From MWBF01 sp964614645 (GTDB lineage Bacteria > Chloroflexota > Anaerolineae > CG2-30-64-16), in contig CAZTMA010000003.1 of assembly GCA_964614645.1 (NCBI GenBank), positions 1 through 64,000 of the forward strand: a stretch of DNA of 64,000 nt. Reading direction: 5' to 3'. Below, one piece after another: positions 43,874-53,245 of this stretch. Position 1 is the first letter of the stretch. Every line of letters begins with the position of its first letter. The translations under genes were made by a program, and so were the position numbers. The notes beneath the pieces were generated by a model, which was not told the origin of the DNA, did no database searches, and saw only the letters and a program-made list of their open reading frames with translations.

Positions 43874-45397
43874 TTATGGAGGTGGGCCAGGAAAAAGGGG
43901 ACGTAACACAGTATGAACGTGTCCGATTAGATTTGCTCCAGGACATTCAGTATCGCCCGCTTTGGCTTGAAGCTTACGCTCACGATGACTCCAAACACTT
44001 TTTGGCCCAAATCGCGCTGACAGTACATCAACCAGATTATCAAGCGCATTCAAGGCTGCAGTTGTTGGAATATCAGGAGTATAGTTATTAGCTAGACGGC
44101 TTTCAAAATCACCTGCCAGGACAATACCAATATTCCCTCCGTTAAATGATTCCGTATGTGATCCCTTAATGCCGAGAGGGCGGCCTTCATATATTGATCC
44201 GTTTGCGTCAATAATGAAATGGTAGCCAATATCCGCATATCCTCTTTCATTCTGATGCTTTACTTGCAGATTTCTGGCAGTATCGAAATTACTCAGTGCG
44301 GGATCTGTTGTGTGATGAACGGTCATCCAGAGCATCACAGTGTTTAGCCGATTTGTTTCATTGCTTGGGATGCTGCGACTCGTATATGTCGGACCAGCAC
44401 CTTTGGCAGTTGAGTGGAATTCCCAAACCCTGCCCCCGGTGATCGGCGCTATAGCCCCCCAGGTATTTCGACCGACGATTGGAGCTGTGCTCACCGCGCC
44501 AGTGCGGGTGGTTGCCCACACCGTGTAGTCATTGCCCCGTAATTCAACAAAGCGAGATTCGTCCCAGAAGATCGTGACAGGGTCGTAAGTGGTGATCCGT
44601 GTTTGTGTTCCGCGGCATACAACGCCTGGGGCGGACAAATCCTGCCCTGTCGTTGGGCTTGCAAATGAGGTTTGCTCAGAACCAATGGCCCCTTCGATGG
44701 ACGATAAATCAAAAGAGTCATTCGGACATAGATTCCGGGCGGCAGAAGAAGTTGGTAGAACGGTGAAGAATGTTCTTGCACACATGGGGCAGACAATATA
44801 GTAGCCCGTGTGTATTTCCACCGTCGTTACCGTATTTCGGGTAAGCTTCATGTTTGGTGTAGGTTCCACTTTTCCACCCGTCTTTTTCCAGGTGTCGATA
44901 TCAACCGGATTGGGGAAGGGGTCTGTGGAAATGAGCGATCTCAGCCAGTATTTTTCTGACACGATAAACCAATCACCGGGTGTTGGGTTCGTTATTATAT
45001 GCTCACCTTGCGCATCGGTTGTGAAAGCCGTAATAACGGGTGACGTAGAAGGCGGCGAGGCCGGCGAACGAAGCCACAATTTTTCATTTGGCTTTCGCAG
45101 CCCGGTGGGCCCGACGATTTGGATGATGTAATAATCGTCTAATGGTTTTCCACGGATGCGTTTGCCCGTCGTTTTCGCGCCTGCTAGGGGGACAAAAAGG
45201 TTCACTGGGTTAACAAAATCAATTTGATTCGGATCCGGAAATCGAGCTCGAAAAGCGGCATTGGCTGGATGATTATAGACAGCAAGCCAATCACGTTGTC
45301 CAAAACGCAAACATATCGAACTGAGAGAGTCGCCCTGCTCAACTGCGTACTCTCGAAAATGCTCGTTTCCTATCCTGGTAATCTGTAACTGGGCCAT
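43874..45397 (-). CDS. LysM - peptidoglycan recognition/amidase (Amidase_2) protein
   Basis: A 507-residue protein with its ATG at 45397 behind AGGAGG and no signal peptide. The N-terminal LysM-like domain (YAVEQGDSLSSICLRFG ... DFVNPVNLFVPL) would bind glycan. A middle beta region carries a CPMC...CPND Cys set that may hold zinc. The C-terminal PGRP/N-acetylmuramoyl-L-alanine amidase domain has zinc ligands His361 (MTVHHTTDP), His471 (VWSHRER) and Cys485 (DTECPG), and catalytic Tyr392 (GYHFIIDANGSIYEGRP). It probably cleaves peptidoglycan stem peptides. It lies in the lower-GC block, between two other cluster genes. Confidence 0.88.
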   Translation of the reverse strand: MAQLQITRIGNEHFREYAVEQGDSLSSICLRFGQRDWLAVYNHPANAAFRARFPDPNQIDFVNPVNLFVPLAGAKTTGKRIRGKPLDDYYIIQIVGPTGLRKPNEKLWLRSPASPPSTSPVITAFTTDAQGEHIITNPTPGDWFIVSEKYWLRSLISTDPFPNPVDIDTWKKTGGKVEPTPNMKLTRNTVTTVEIHTGYYIVCPMCARTFFTVLPTSSAARNLCPNDSFDLSSIEGAIGSEQTSFASPTTGQDLSAPGVVCRGTQTRITTYDPVTIFWDESRFVELRGNDYTVWATTRTGAVSTAPIVGRNTWGAIAPITGGRVWEFHSTAKGAGPTYTSRSIPSNETNRLNTVMLWMTVHHTTDPALSNFDTARNLQVKHQNERGYADIGYHFIIDANGSIYEGRPLGIKGSHTESFNGGNIGIVLAGDFESRLANNYTPDIPTTAALNALDNLVDVLSARFGPKSVWSHRERKLQAKAGDTECPGANLIGHVHTVLRPLFPGPPP

Positions 45398-45434
45398 TCG
45401 AATCACCTCCTGATCAAAGCAACATTACCGTTGA

Positions 45435-46262
45435 TTACGCGTTTTCCGGAATCACTTGAAATGAAGGGTAGTTTGGAAAATCAATACCCCAGGGACCAGG
45501 AGGAATAGCGGTCTCATAGATCCTGCCCTGCTGGTTTGTGACTCCTGTTCGGGAGCTTCCGTCCGCGAAATACAGCGTGAAAGCTTCATTGGGTACGGGA
45601 TCGTTTGTCTCCGATAGGATGAGAACTTCAATCCATCCTTCTAATTCCAGCTGGCGGAGTAAGGGATGGATGGTTTTGTCAAGCCCCGCTGAATCGGCGG
45701 TTTCGTTTAAAAATGGGATGGGATTAAACTGCTGGCCTGTTCCATCAAAGAAACGAAAGGACACGCGGTTAGGCGTCGCGGAAGAGGGTGGTGCGATACC
45801 CGCGCTCGCGATGCCAAGGGGGGTTCTTGCATTCACTTTGCAGAGACCATCGCCCGACATAAAGCTCGTTAACGCACTCTCATCGCGCCCTAGGGCGGTG
45901 AAGATGTTACGTATTGCATTGCGTACTTCGGCGGCATCAACATTCTCTATCTGAATAACGGCCGGCAATGCCGAAGTCAAAGTCTCTTTCAATTTCACAT
46001 AATCTAATGGCCATACTTGAAGGATCAAACTGTCCGTGGCGATGGTATTGCCATTCCAGTCTCTTCCGCTCGGATAAAAGCGTACGGCCGATTTCACCGG
46101 CGCATAGATCCTGGCAAGCTCAGGATCCGCATCAACCCAAATAACAAGGTCTAGCGCCTGGGATAACGCTACACTGAACTTGTTGTCAAACAAACCATAA
46201 AAGGTTGCTGGATCCGATCCTTGTGGTAACACAGCCACCGGTAAATCGACTATCAGTTCCAT
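45435..46262 (-). CDS. Hypothetical protein with C-terminal Ig/transthyretin-like region
   Basis: A 275-residue protein, ATG at 46262 with AGGAGG upstream. No signal peptide. The N-terminal 150 residues are not recognised (DLVIWVDADPELARIYAPVKSAV). The C-terminal 70 residues (EVLILSETNDPVPNEAFTLYF ... GVTNQQGRIYETAIPPGPW) look like the small beta-sandwich 'carboxypeptidase-regulatory' fold often found on spike-like proteins of injection machines. It lies 37 bp before the LysM-amidase gene in the lower-GC block. Confidence 0.65.
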   Translation of the reverse strand: MELIVDLPVAVLPQGSDPATFYGLFDNKFSVALSQALDLVIWVDADPELARIYAPVKSAVRFYPSGRDWNGNTIATDSLILQVWPLDYVKLKETLTSALPAVIQIENVDAAEVRNAIRNIFTALGRDESALTSFMSGDGLCKVNARTPLGIASAGIAPPSSATPNRVSFRFFDGTGQQFNPIPFLNETADSAGLDKTIHPLLRQLELEGWIEVLILSETNDPVPNEAFTLYFADGSSRTGVTNQQGRIYETAIPPGPWGIDFPNYPSFQVIPENA

Positions 46263-46296
46263 CACCGGAACGCCTCCTGAGAATTAATCGATTTCG

Positions 46297-49200
46297 TCAT
46301 GGAGATGGCTCTTGTACTATCCTGGTCACGTAGTCACTGCTCATATTTCCGTTGACGTCTCGCAGTTTGATCCTGTAGTAGTTATCTTGTGTAGAATCCG
46401 CGCCAGGATCGGAAAATGTGCTGACACTGGGGTCTAGCCAATCACTGATCGTTCGCCATGTGCCGTTCAGCGTGGTTTTTCTTTGAATCAGAGAATACAA
46501 ACCGGGCTCGGGGTTCGTCCAGTGAAGCTCAATGGCAGTACCTCCCATATTCCAATTTGCTTCATTCCAGACGGGTGGAATGGGTGGTGTTAAGCGGAAA
46601 GCACTTGTGGCCAGTGTACGGCTTGCCGGCGATGTATTTCCCGAGCGATCCACCGCCACAACTCGATACCAGTACGACCTGTAAATCGCTACTTGAGAAT
46701 CGATCCACTGATGGATGGCGGATCGCCGGCGTGGATCTTGTTGCGTTTCCTGTTCCACACCCACCTGCGTCATCAACCGGACATCTCCCGCCGCTTGCGC
46801 CGACTCCGCGCGGTACACCCGGTATTCGGCCAGGTCCGGCTCCCGGTTTGACGCCCATTCGAGCGTGATCTGCCGGTCCCCGCCCGTCACCTTCGTGATC
46901 ACCGGCGATCTCGGCGGCGTGACGTCTGGCAGGTACACCGGCGCGCTCGCCAGGCTCAGCGCGCTGCGGTTGCCCGCCGGGTCGACATACAGCGCCCGGT
47001 AGAAATAGGCATTGCTCGCCCGGCCGTCCAACGTGTCCCCCCACTCGCTCCGGGTGCTGTCCACCGGCGCAGTGGTCAACTGGCTGAACGAGCCCTCGAC
47101 GTGCGGCAGTCCGGCGAGCAGCCGGCGCGCGTTGTCATCGAGGTTGGCGTAGTCCCCCGGGTTGGCAATCGCTGCAAGCTGCGCCGCGGCAGCCTGCCGC
47201 GTCGCAGGTTCCCACTCGGGCGGGAAGTAGATGGCGTTTTGCGCCAGGCTCAGGTCGGTCGCCCGGCCGGCACTGCGCTCGACCCAGTCCAGCCGGTAGA
47301 CCGACTTGTCCAGTGCGCGGCATACATGGACGGACAGGGGCGCCTGGGTCTGCCAGCGGTAGGTGAAGCGCGANNNNNNNNNNNNNNNNNNNGTGGCGGG
47401 TAGGCTGCGGCAGCGTTACGGGCGCGGTGGGCTTCTGCCGCCAGACTGCATAGACCTGGGCCGGCGCCGCAACGGCGCCCTCGTTGCCCGGCCGGTTCGC
47501 CAACGTCCCCCCGCCCGGCCACGGATCCTGCCCGTGCGGCGACGCATCCGCCGCGCTCACCGTCACGTTGGCGTAGGCGACAGGGTCCGCCAGGGCCGGC
47601 GCGAGCGGGACGCCGTTCGCCAACGGGCCGGCCTGCCCGGAAGTGGGCAGGAACACTTCGTACAGCCGGTCGCCCGTGTAGTGGATCGTCGCCGCGACCT
47701 TCCCGCCGTTGAGGTCGATTTGCCGCGTGTCGTCCGCCGTCAGTTCGGTAACGTTTTGGTTGTACGGGCAGACGAAAATACGCTGAGCCCATGCGGCCGG
47801 GTCGCGGTGCTCGGCCGGCGGCGCAAACCCGTCATTCCAATAGATGCGAAACTCCGCCGTGTCGGGCGCCTGGCGCTGTTGCGCCGCGGTCCACCACCAG
47901 CGCACGCGCAGCCCGATCAACGTCGCGCCGTTCGGCTGCCCCGCCAGAGTGTCGCGCCAGTCCTTGTAAGGCTTGTCCTGTATGAGCAGCGGGTCGAGCG
48001 GATCGAGCGCATACGCCTCCACGGCCAGCGGCGCGGGCGGCGCCAGCGTGTCAAGGATGCGCACAGATGCCAGGATGATCACCCTCGCAGCAGGCGGGTC
48101 AATGTAATACCACGGCTTAGGGTTTGGCGGCGGGTCCCACTGCCACCAGGTCGCAAAGCCGCTCTTCGGGCTGTAGCGGCCAAACAGGTCTATCGCAGCC
48201 ACCTGATAACCGTACCATCCCTCATCCAGCGCAAAGTCGATAAAGCGCATCGGGAACTGCGGCCAATCCGCAGGATACCTCGGCCCGTCGGTGTAGGCCG
48301 CGGCTGCGCTGACCTCAAGCAGCGGCCGGCCCGCGGTTGCCAGCTCTTTCGCCTCCACCGCCGGGGTCGGCGTCTTCCCGTTGCCTTGCCGGTCGCGCCA
48401 GACATGGCGCATCACGGGTTGCCCGGGACGAAGGTAGCCGCGCTGATCACGGCCGGATGCCCACGTCAGTCCGACGTTGCCCGCGGGGTTTGCGACGCTC
48501 CCGTCCGCTTTGCGATACGCCCCCGCGGGGAGGGCATAGGCGCGGAGGTCCTGGGGCGGCTCGACCGGTGCAGCCAGCCCACGCTGCAGCGCGAAAGTAA
48601 TCCACGCGTCGACCGCGCCAAATCCGTTGGCGGCAAGATCTTGGAGCATGACGTCGGGGCTGCCGCGCCCGACACCCGCATGGTCGGCCACGATCATGTA
48701 GTCGTATGCCTGGGCGCGCGAGGCCGCTGTGTCGGCCCAATATAACCCGACGAGTTGCGCGATGGCCGGGTTCATGGCCCCTAACGCGACCATGTCGAGC
48801 GGGTGTACGGTCGGCATGGTCGGCGGTTGCTCGCCCGTCGGGACTGTCTCGACGCCTGGCACGTCCTGCGCGCCGCGCGTGGGGCTGTCCATGGCGAGCG
48901 ATGCCGCGCCCGGCGGCCCGCCGCGCACCAGCCGCGCCAACTGTTCGTGGAGCGCGTCGAAGGGTGCTCCCTGCCAGTCGTTTGCCGGGCCGTAGGTGAC
49001 GCGCGCGGCCGCATCGAGCCAATCCGCCGCCGGATTCATAGGACCTGAACGTGCCGGGTAGTCGGCGTGCGTAATGGGCAGGGTCAGCGGCTGCGGGCAG
49101 TCCTGCACAGGTCCCCAGTCCTTGGATACGCCGGCCGCCACGGGGAACGCGCACAATTCGACAAGCGCGGCGTCGCCCGCGGAAAAGGTCACGGCCGTGA

Positions 49201-50086
49201 TGCGGTCGAACCAGAGAGACGCGTCGACGGGCTGACCGGCCGCGTGGGCCACCCTGGCCGACGCGACCGCCGTCTCGCCGTCGTAGGCAGTCACCACTAC
49301 ATCCTTCGTTTGTGCAACCGGCGTGTAGCATAGCATGTTGAGCATCACCCGCGCGCTTGGCGCCCGAAATCGCAAGGTCTGGAAGGGTGTCGTGCTATCC
49401 AGCCGTACGGTGCGGTTTGCGCCGGCGGTCGCCTGCGCGGCCGCGAGCACCCGGCCGTCGTCAGCAAGCGCCTCCGCGATCAAGCGCGCACCGAACTGGA
49501 GCGACAGGTCCAGCCGCACGTTGGTAGCGGCGACAGGTAACTGCGCGGTGACAGTCACCGACCGCAACGCGCCGGGGAGCGGGTTCCTCGGCGACTCCAC
49601 GGTAAAGCGTATGCCGTCAATCTTGAAGCGCCGGTTCCCCGGATCCCAGTTCTGTCCCGACAGATCGACGCATTGCTCACGGCCGGCGGGGAACTCCACC
49701 CGGACGTCAACTCGAAATGCCGGATCATCGGCCCGCAGGTCGAACCGCAGCCCACCGCCGAGGTCAATCGCCGCAGCCCCGCCTGTCAGGGGTGCGTCGG
49801 TGACCTTGATCTGGCCCTCGCTGCTGAATGCGCCTTCAGGTAAGCTGAGCGCGCCGAGGCGCGGACCGCGCGGCAAGCCGGTCAGGTTGCCCGAAACGCA
49901 ATTGTTGCCGCGCATCTCGTGGGGCCGGCGAAAGAGGTAGTAGCCATGCCACGGAAATGCAGCATCGCGTTCGAAGGCCCAGCGCAAATGGACACCGTCG
50001 GGCAAGGGTGGCTGCTCGGGGACTGGCGGCGCGTCCCCCTCCATTCCTAGCCCGATCATGACGAGACGATTTGACTGCAAGCCCAC
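46297..50086 (-). CDS. Large FN3-containing protein of the Tc-like cluster, split by a scaffold gap
   Basis: Start GTG at 50086 (GGAGAGGGGG upstream). The N-terminal part (50086 to 47393) is a beta-rich protein with a carbohydrate-binding-like region (FDLRADDPAFRVDVRVEF; YLFRRPHE). After the 19-N gap the coding frame changes: the frame that continues from 47373 reads AIYFPPEWEPATRQAAAAQ and runs without a stop into the FN3-like C-terminus (NAYFYRALYVDPAGNRSAL, ITLEWASNREPDLAEYRVYR, YYRIKLRDVNGNMSSDYV) to 46297. So this is one gene of more than 1200 codons with gap length not a multiple of three. Its last 150 codons are in lower-GC DNA. Confidence 0.75.
47374..47392. other. Scaffold gap (19 N)
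   Basis: Nineteen N inside the FN3-containing gene. The coding frames on the two sides do not match across 19 bases, so the true length differs from 19 by a non-multiple of three. Confidence 0.95.
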
Positions 50087-50137
50087 AGCGTTTCCCCCTC
50101 TCCGAATCGCAAACCTCGGATTCAGCAGCTCATCTGT

Positions 50138-50320
50138 TCAGCCCGACACTAGGTATGGTAGGCACTCGATCACCTCTTCCGTCGTAGTGATCGCTTCCAC
50201 GCAGATGCGGGTGATGTTTGTAAGCTTCCAATGTCCCATCGGCGAACCCTCGCTCTCAGGAACCCATTCACGCCCCGACGCAACGACTGCCCACTTCAGG
50301 CATTGGCGGACCTCCCGCAT
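50138..50320 (-). CDS. Possible small protein
   Basis: An open frame of 60 codons starting MREVRQCLKWAVV and ending CLPYLVSG, between the NHLP-like gene and the FN3-containing gene. No ribosome site is visible. The open frame extends upstream through a 10-bp tandem duplication (50321-50340) into the end of the NHLP-like gene. No family recognised. It may be non-coding. Confidence 0.25.
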   Translation of the reverse strand: MREVRQCLKWAVVASGREWVPESEGSPMGHWKLTNITRICVEAITTTEEVIECLPYLVSG

Positions 50321-50355
50321 GGTCTTGTACGGTCTTGTACCCGGGGGGCAACTGT

Positions 50356-50646
50356 TTACCTGGAACGGGTAGGCGCCTGACGTTCGGGCGCTCGCTCCGG
50401 AGGCAACCATCCCTGGAGTGGCGGCACCAGGTTGTGCCGGTTCTCACCAATCTCGTTATCTGGCACCAACTCGTACAGCTCTACCACTGTGCCCGGCGGC
50501 GACTGAAGGCCTTCGGAGCTTAGGAAGACGAGAGGGTCAGCCCTGGCTTCCTGCCATGTCTCGGGTTCCGCGGCAGCCTTGCGCAAGATGTCGGCAAGCC
50601 GCTCATCAGCAACCCAGGATCTAAACTCGCCAATTGCAGCTTTCAC
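50356..50646 (-). CDS. Small protein resembling an NHLP-type RiPP leader
   Basis: A 96-residue protein with a GTG start behind GGGAGGT. The sequence EPETWQEARADPLVFLSSEGLQSPPGTVVELYEL follows the pattern of nitrile-hydratase-like leader peptides (ADP...L...G...P.G..V.V.E). A short tail rich in Pro/Glu/Arg/Gln without Cys follows. NHLP leaders precede modified peptides, but no modifying enzyme is in view. It may instead be a free-standing nitrile-hydratase-alpha-like fold. Confidence 0.5.
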   Translation of the reverse strand: MKAAIGEFRSWVADERLADILRKAAAEPETWQEARADPLVFLSSEGLQSPPGTVVELYELVPDNEIGENRHNLVPPLQGWLPPERAPERQAPTRSR

Positions 50647-50701
50647 TTAGGACCTCCCTATTGCTTTATGCCAATCCAAGTAGCCATAACTGGCAATTCT
50701 C

Positions 50702-51730
50702 CTACTGACACAAACAAGGTGGCGCCTCTGGCGCGGGCAACTGGTCACCGACCTCCCAGACCACGATGTGGCAGTCCACTCCCTGGAATGGCCGCATCCC
50801 AACATGTACTTCTACCTCACAGCTTTTCGGGTCGTCGTTGGCCCATCCGTTTACCTGGCACCAGCCGACATTCCCTGTTGACTCGTTGCTTGCATGGTAG
50901 CTGAGTCGGTGATAGTTAGGCGAACACGCAGGACCGTACACCCTGTTATAGGATGCTCCCGTGATTCCACCGCCATCTAGCAGGTGATGGTCAAAGACCA
51001 TAATCGCGGGCATCGGCGTAGGCGCCGGAGGAGCGGCCGGACACACGGCGTCTATGATGCCAACTTCGCTCTTCTCTCCCAACTCTCTTTCGATGCCCGA
51101 ACCATCGATCGCCTTCAAGACAATCACTCGTCCCGGCTTGTTGCAGAGCGGTATGCTTGAACCCGTACCAACTTTTACTGAGACGATATAGTGCGAGGCA
51201 AAGGTGGTCCACTCGTCCAACGGCAAGTCAGGACTCCCGATCGTCCGCAGGTAAGCCCGCACTCGTTTCACTTCGCTGCCATCAGGGTTCGATAGCTTAA
51301 AGTCATAGCCATGGAACTCCACGAAGTCGGGCCGTCTCTCCATGCTGAAATTGACAGGCGCCGGCTCGCAGACGACCGGCTGCGGATCGGAGGTGGGCTT
51401 TCCTCTGAGCCTATCAGCGAGCCGTTGGAGGTCGCCCCTAGCCCGCGAGCGCGCGAAGTCGGCAACACACTTGATGTTTGAGCCAGCAGCCGCAAGGCTC
51501 TTTTGCGCAATCATTTCGGCGTCCCTGGCCGCGTTGGACTCCAGCCCCTGCAACTCCGCGGGCAGGCCCTTGACGATCTCTTGCCAGCCCAGCAGGTTTT
51601 GGTCCATCCGTGCGATCGCCTTGTCAATAGCAGCGGCGGCTTTGTTAGCAGCCGGTTCGCCGATGCCACAACTGGAAAGCACGAGCGCGGCAAGCCCCAC
51701 CAGTAGAACGAGCAAATATCGACGCCGCAC
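50702..51730 (-). CDS. Lipoprotein of unknown function
   Basis: A 342-residue protein. I start at the GTG at 51730, 5 nt after AGGAGG, giving VRRRYLLVLLVGLAALVLSSC with a good lipobox; an upstream TTG is less likely. The mature part has a helical stretch (about 30-110, possible coiled coil), a beta region, and a C-terminal region with several paired Cys (CSPNYHRL, GWCQVNG, KSCEVEV, VDCHIVV) likely forming disulfides. It follows the 401-residue gene by 29 bp. Confidence 0.7.
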   Translation of the reverse strand: MRRRYLLVLLVGLAALVLSSCGIGEPAANKAAAAIDKAIARMDQNLLGWQEIVKGLPAELQGLESNAARDAEMIAQKSLAAAGSNIKCVADFARSRARGDLQRLADRLRGKPTSDPQPVVCEPAPVNFSMERRPDFVEFHGYDFKLSNPDGSEVKRVRAYLRTIGSPDLPLDEWTTFASHYIVSVKVGTGSSIPLCNKPGRVIVLKAIDGSGIERELGEKSEVGIIDAVCPAAPPAPTPMPAIMVFDHHLLDGGGITGASYNRVYGPACSPNYHRLSYHASNESTGNVGWCQVNGWANDDPKSCEVEVHVGMRPFQGVDCHIVVWEVGDQLPAPEAPPCLCQ

Positions 51731-51759
51731 GAATCCCTCCTCATCTTTGTCGGACAAAC

Positions 51760-52965
51760 TCAGTTTTCGCCCTGGGCATCTGATCCTTTGGGTTGACCGT
51801 CCCGCGTGAGGGGTTTCAGGTATGGCGCCAACTCCGGATCGTTCTGAAGCTCCTGGAGCAAACTTGCTTCTTCTGGCGAGGGCTTTGGCTTGTCCAGCAG
51901 CGAACGTGCCCGCTCCAACCGCTTGAAGTTGTCGTACACGCGAAGCGTCTGGCGCAGGAAGTGCAGCGGCGCTTCGCCGCTCTGCCCCTTGCCATGCAGC
52001 TCACTGACCAGCTTGGTCACCTTCTGATCGATCACCCACTCGCGGCCGCCGCTAAAATCGTTCGAGACCTCGATCACGACGTAGCTGCAGGCCTTGAACT
52101 CTGATTTCGGCTCCGCACCTTCAGAACCGTCTCTTTCCTGGCAGAGTACGTGCAGGTGAGAATCCAGCCACCAACGAGTCTTCTCCGTGTCCACATCGTT
52201 CTCGAAGCAGACGAAGAAGCCCGGCTGTAGCAGGGTGCGCCCGCGACTTGGGATCGCTAGCTCCAACACCAATCGTTGCTCGATAATTGGATCGTGCTGA
52301 TCTAGCTGCTCGGCCTGCTGCGCCAGAGCCTTCAGGCCCGCTCCTGCCAATCCGACATAGGACGCCAAGACAGGATTCGTGAACGCAATGCTGCCGCTTG
52401 CAGCATCCGCTGTGCCCTTGACAAGCTCGACCAAGTTGAGATTCAACTGGTCCACGTCGTAGATCTGGATGTGCAGATCCAGGCGGCGGTCATCCGCGAC
52501 TTTGAAATCCCGCTTTGCCACCACCGTGTCTTCGAAAAAATCGCTGTGCCAACCTTCCGGCACATCGGTGCCCCGGAAGTGCACGCGCGTGATCCAGGGT
52601 TCTGAGTTGAAGCTGTGCTTCGTGACAATCATGATGTCGTTTTCTCCTCGCTCCAACAAACCTTTGGGCTTGGAGTGGTGGGCAAATCCACGCACGCGTA
52701 CGGTGAACTCCGACGCATTATCAAAACAGCAGGTTTCCAGGGTTTTCTGGTCATCGTCGCTGCTGTCGATGCTTGTCGGCGCGGGTACTGCCGCTGCGGG
52801 CTGCTCGAGGCCGGTCGCGCCCGCCGCCACCGGGATGGCGGCAGAACTGGCCGCCTGGCTCTCGCTGACGCCCGACTTTACGAATCGTTGAGTGAGGTCA
52901 TCTGTCAGCTCTACATGGCTGGTCTGCCAACCACTCGCTGTTCCCATCCAACGCACACTTGACAT
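51760..52965 (-). CDS. Hypothetical protein, co-transcribed with lipoprotein
   Basis: A 401-residue protein starting at the ATG at 52965 (GGAGG 5 nt upstream). An Ala/Pro-rich low-complexity segment (about 40-75) precedes a beta-rich region (FTVRVRGFAHHSKPKGLLERG; DLHIQIYDVDQLNLNLVEL, loosely C2-like). The C-terminal part is helical (FLRQTLRVYDNFKRLERARSLL). No signal peptide. No family recognised. It lies between the split Tc-like genes and the lipoprotein gene. Confidence 0.65.
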   Translation of the reverse strand: MSSVRWMGTASGWQTSHVELTDDLTQRFVKSGVSESQAASSAAIPVAAGATGLEQPAAAVPAPTSIDSSDDDQKTLETCCFDNASEFTVRVRGFAHHSKPKGLLERGENDIMIVTKHSFNSEPWITRVHFRGTDVPEGWHSDFFEDTVVAKRDFKVADDRRLDLHIQIYDVDQLNLNLVELVKGTADAASGSIAFTNPVLASYVGLAGAGLKALAQQAEQLDQHDPIIEQRLVLELAIPSRGRTLLQPGFFVCFENDVDTEKTRWWLDSHLHVLCQERDGSEGAEPKSEFKACSYVVIEVSNDFSGGREWVIDQKVTKLVSELHGKGQSGEAPLHFLRQTLRVYDNFKRLERARSLLDKPKPSPEEASLLQELQNDPELAPYLKPLTRDGQPKGSDAQGEN

Positions 52966-53197
52966 CTTTCCCTCCGCTTCATACCGAGCACCTCGGCCGC
53001 TCACTGGCCTGCCTCTGTGGCAGGACTGAAACTATCACATCGCGCGTTTCAAGAGCGTTTCTTTCGCCATTCGCCTACGAGCCGATCTCGCTCTTGATCT
53101 GCAAGGTCGCCTCAGGGATCTGTTAAGCAGACTGCGTCCAGGCTATCTTCCCCTCTGGAAGTGCGCGGCCAGTACGCTGCTCTCCCTGCTACCAACA

Positions 53198-53242
53198 GGG
53201 AGCAAGGTATTGGAGAACAAAGTGCTCCAATACCTCGCTCCC
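53198..53242 (-). terminator. Strong hairpin at the end of the Tc-like genes
   Basis: An 18-bp stem with one mismatch: GGGAGCAAGGTATTGGAG (53198-53215) with CTCCAATACCTCGCTCCC (53225-53242). It begins 4 nt past the stop of the C-terminal Tc-like gene on the minus strand, so it marks the end of that operon. The rest of 52966-53197 shows no gene. Confidence 0.75.
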
Positions 53243-53245
53243 CGT

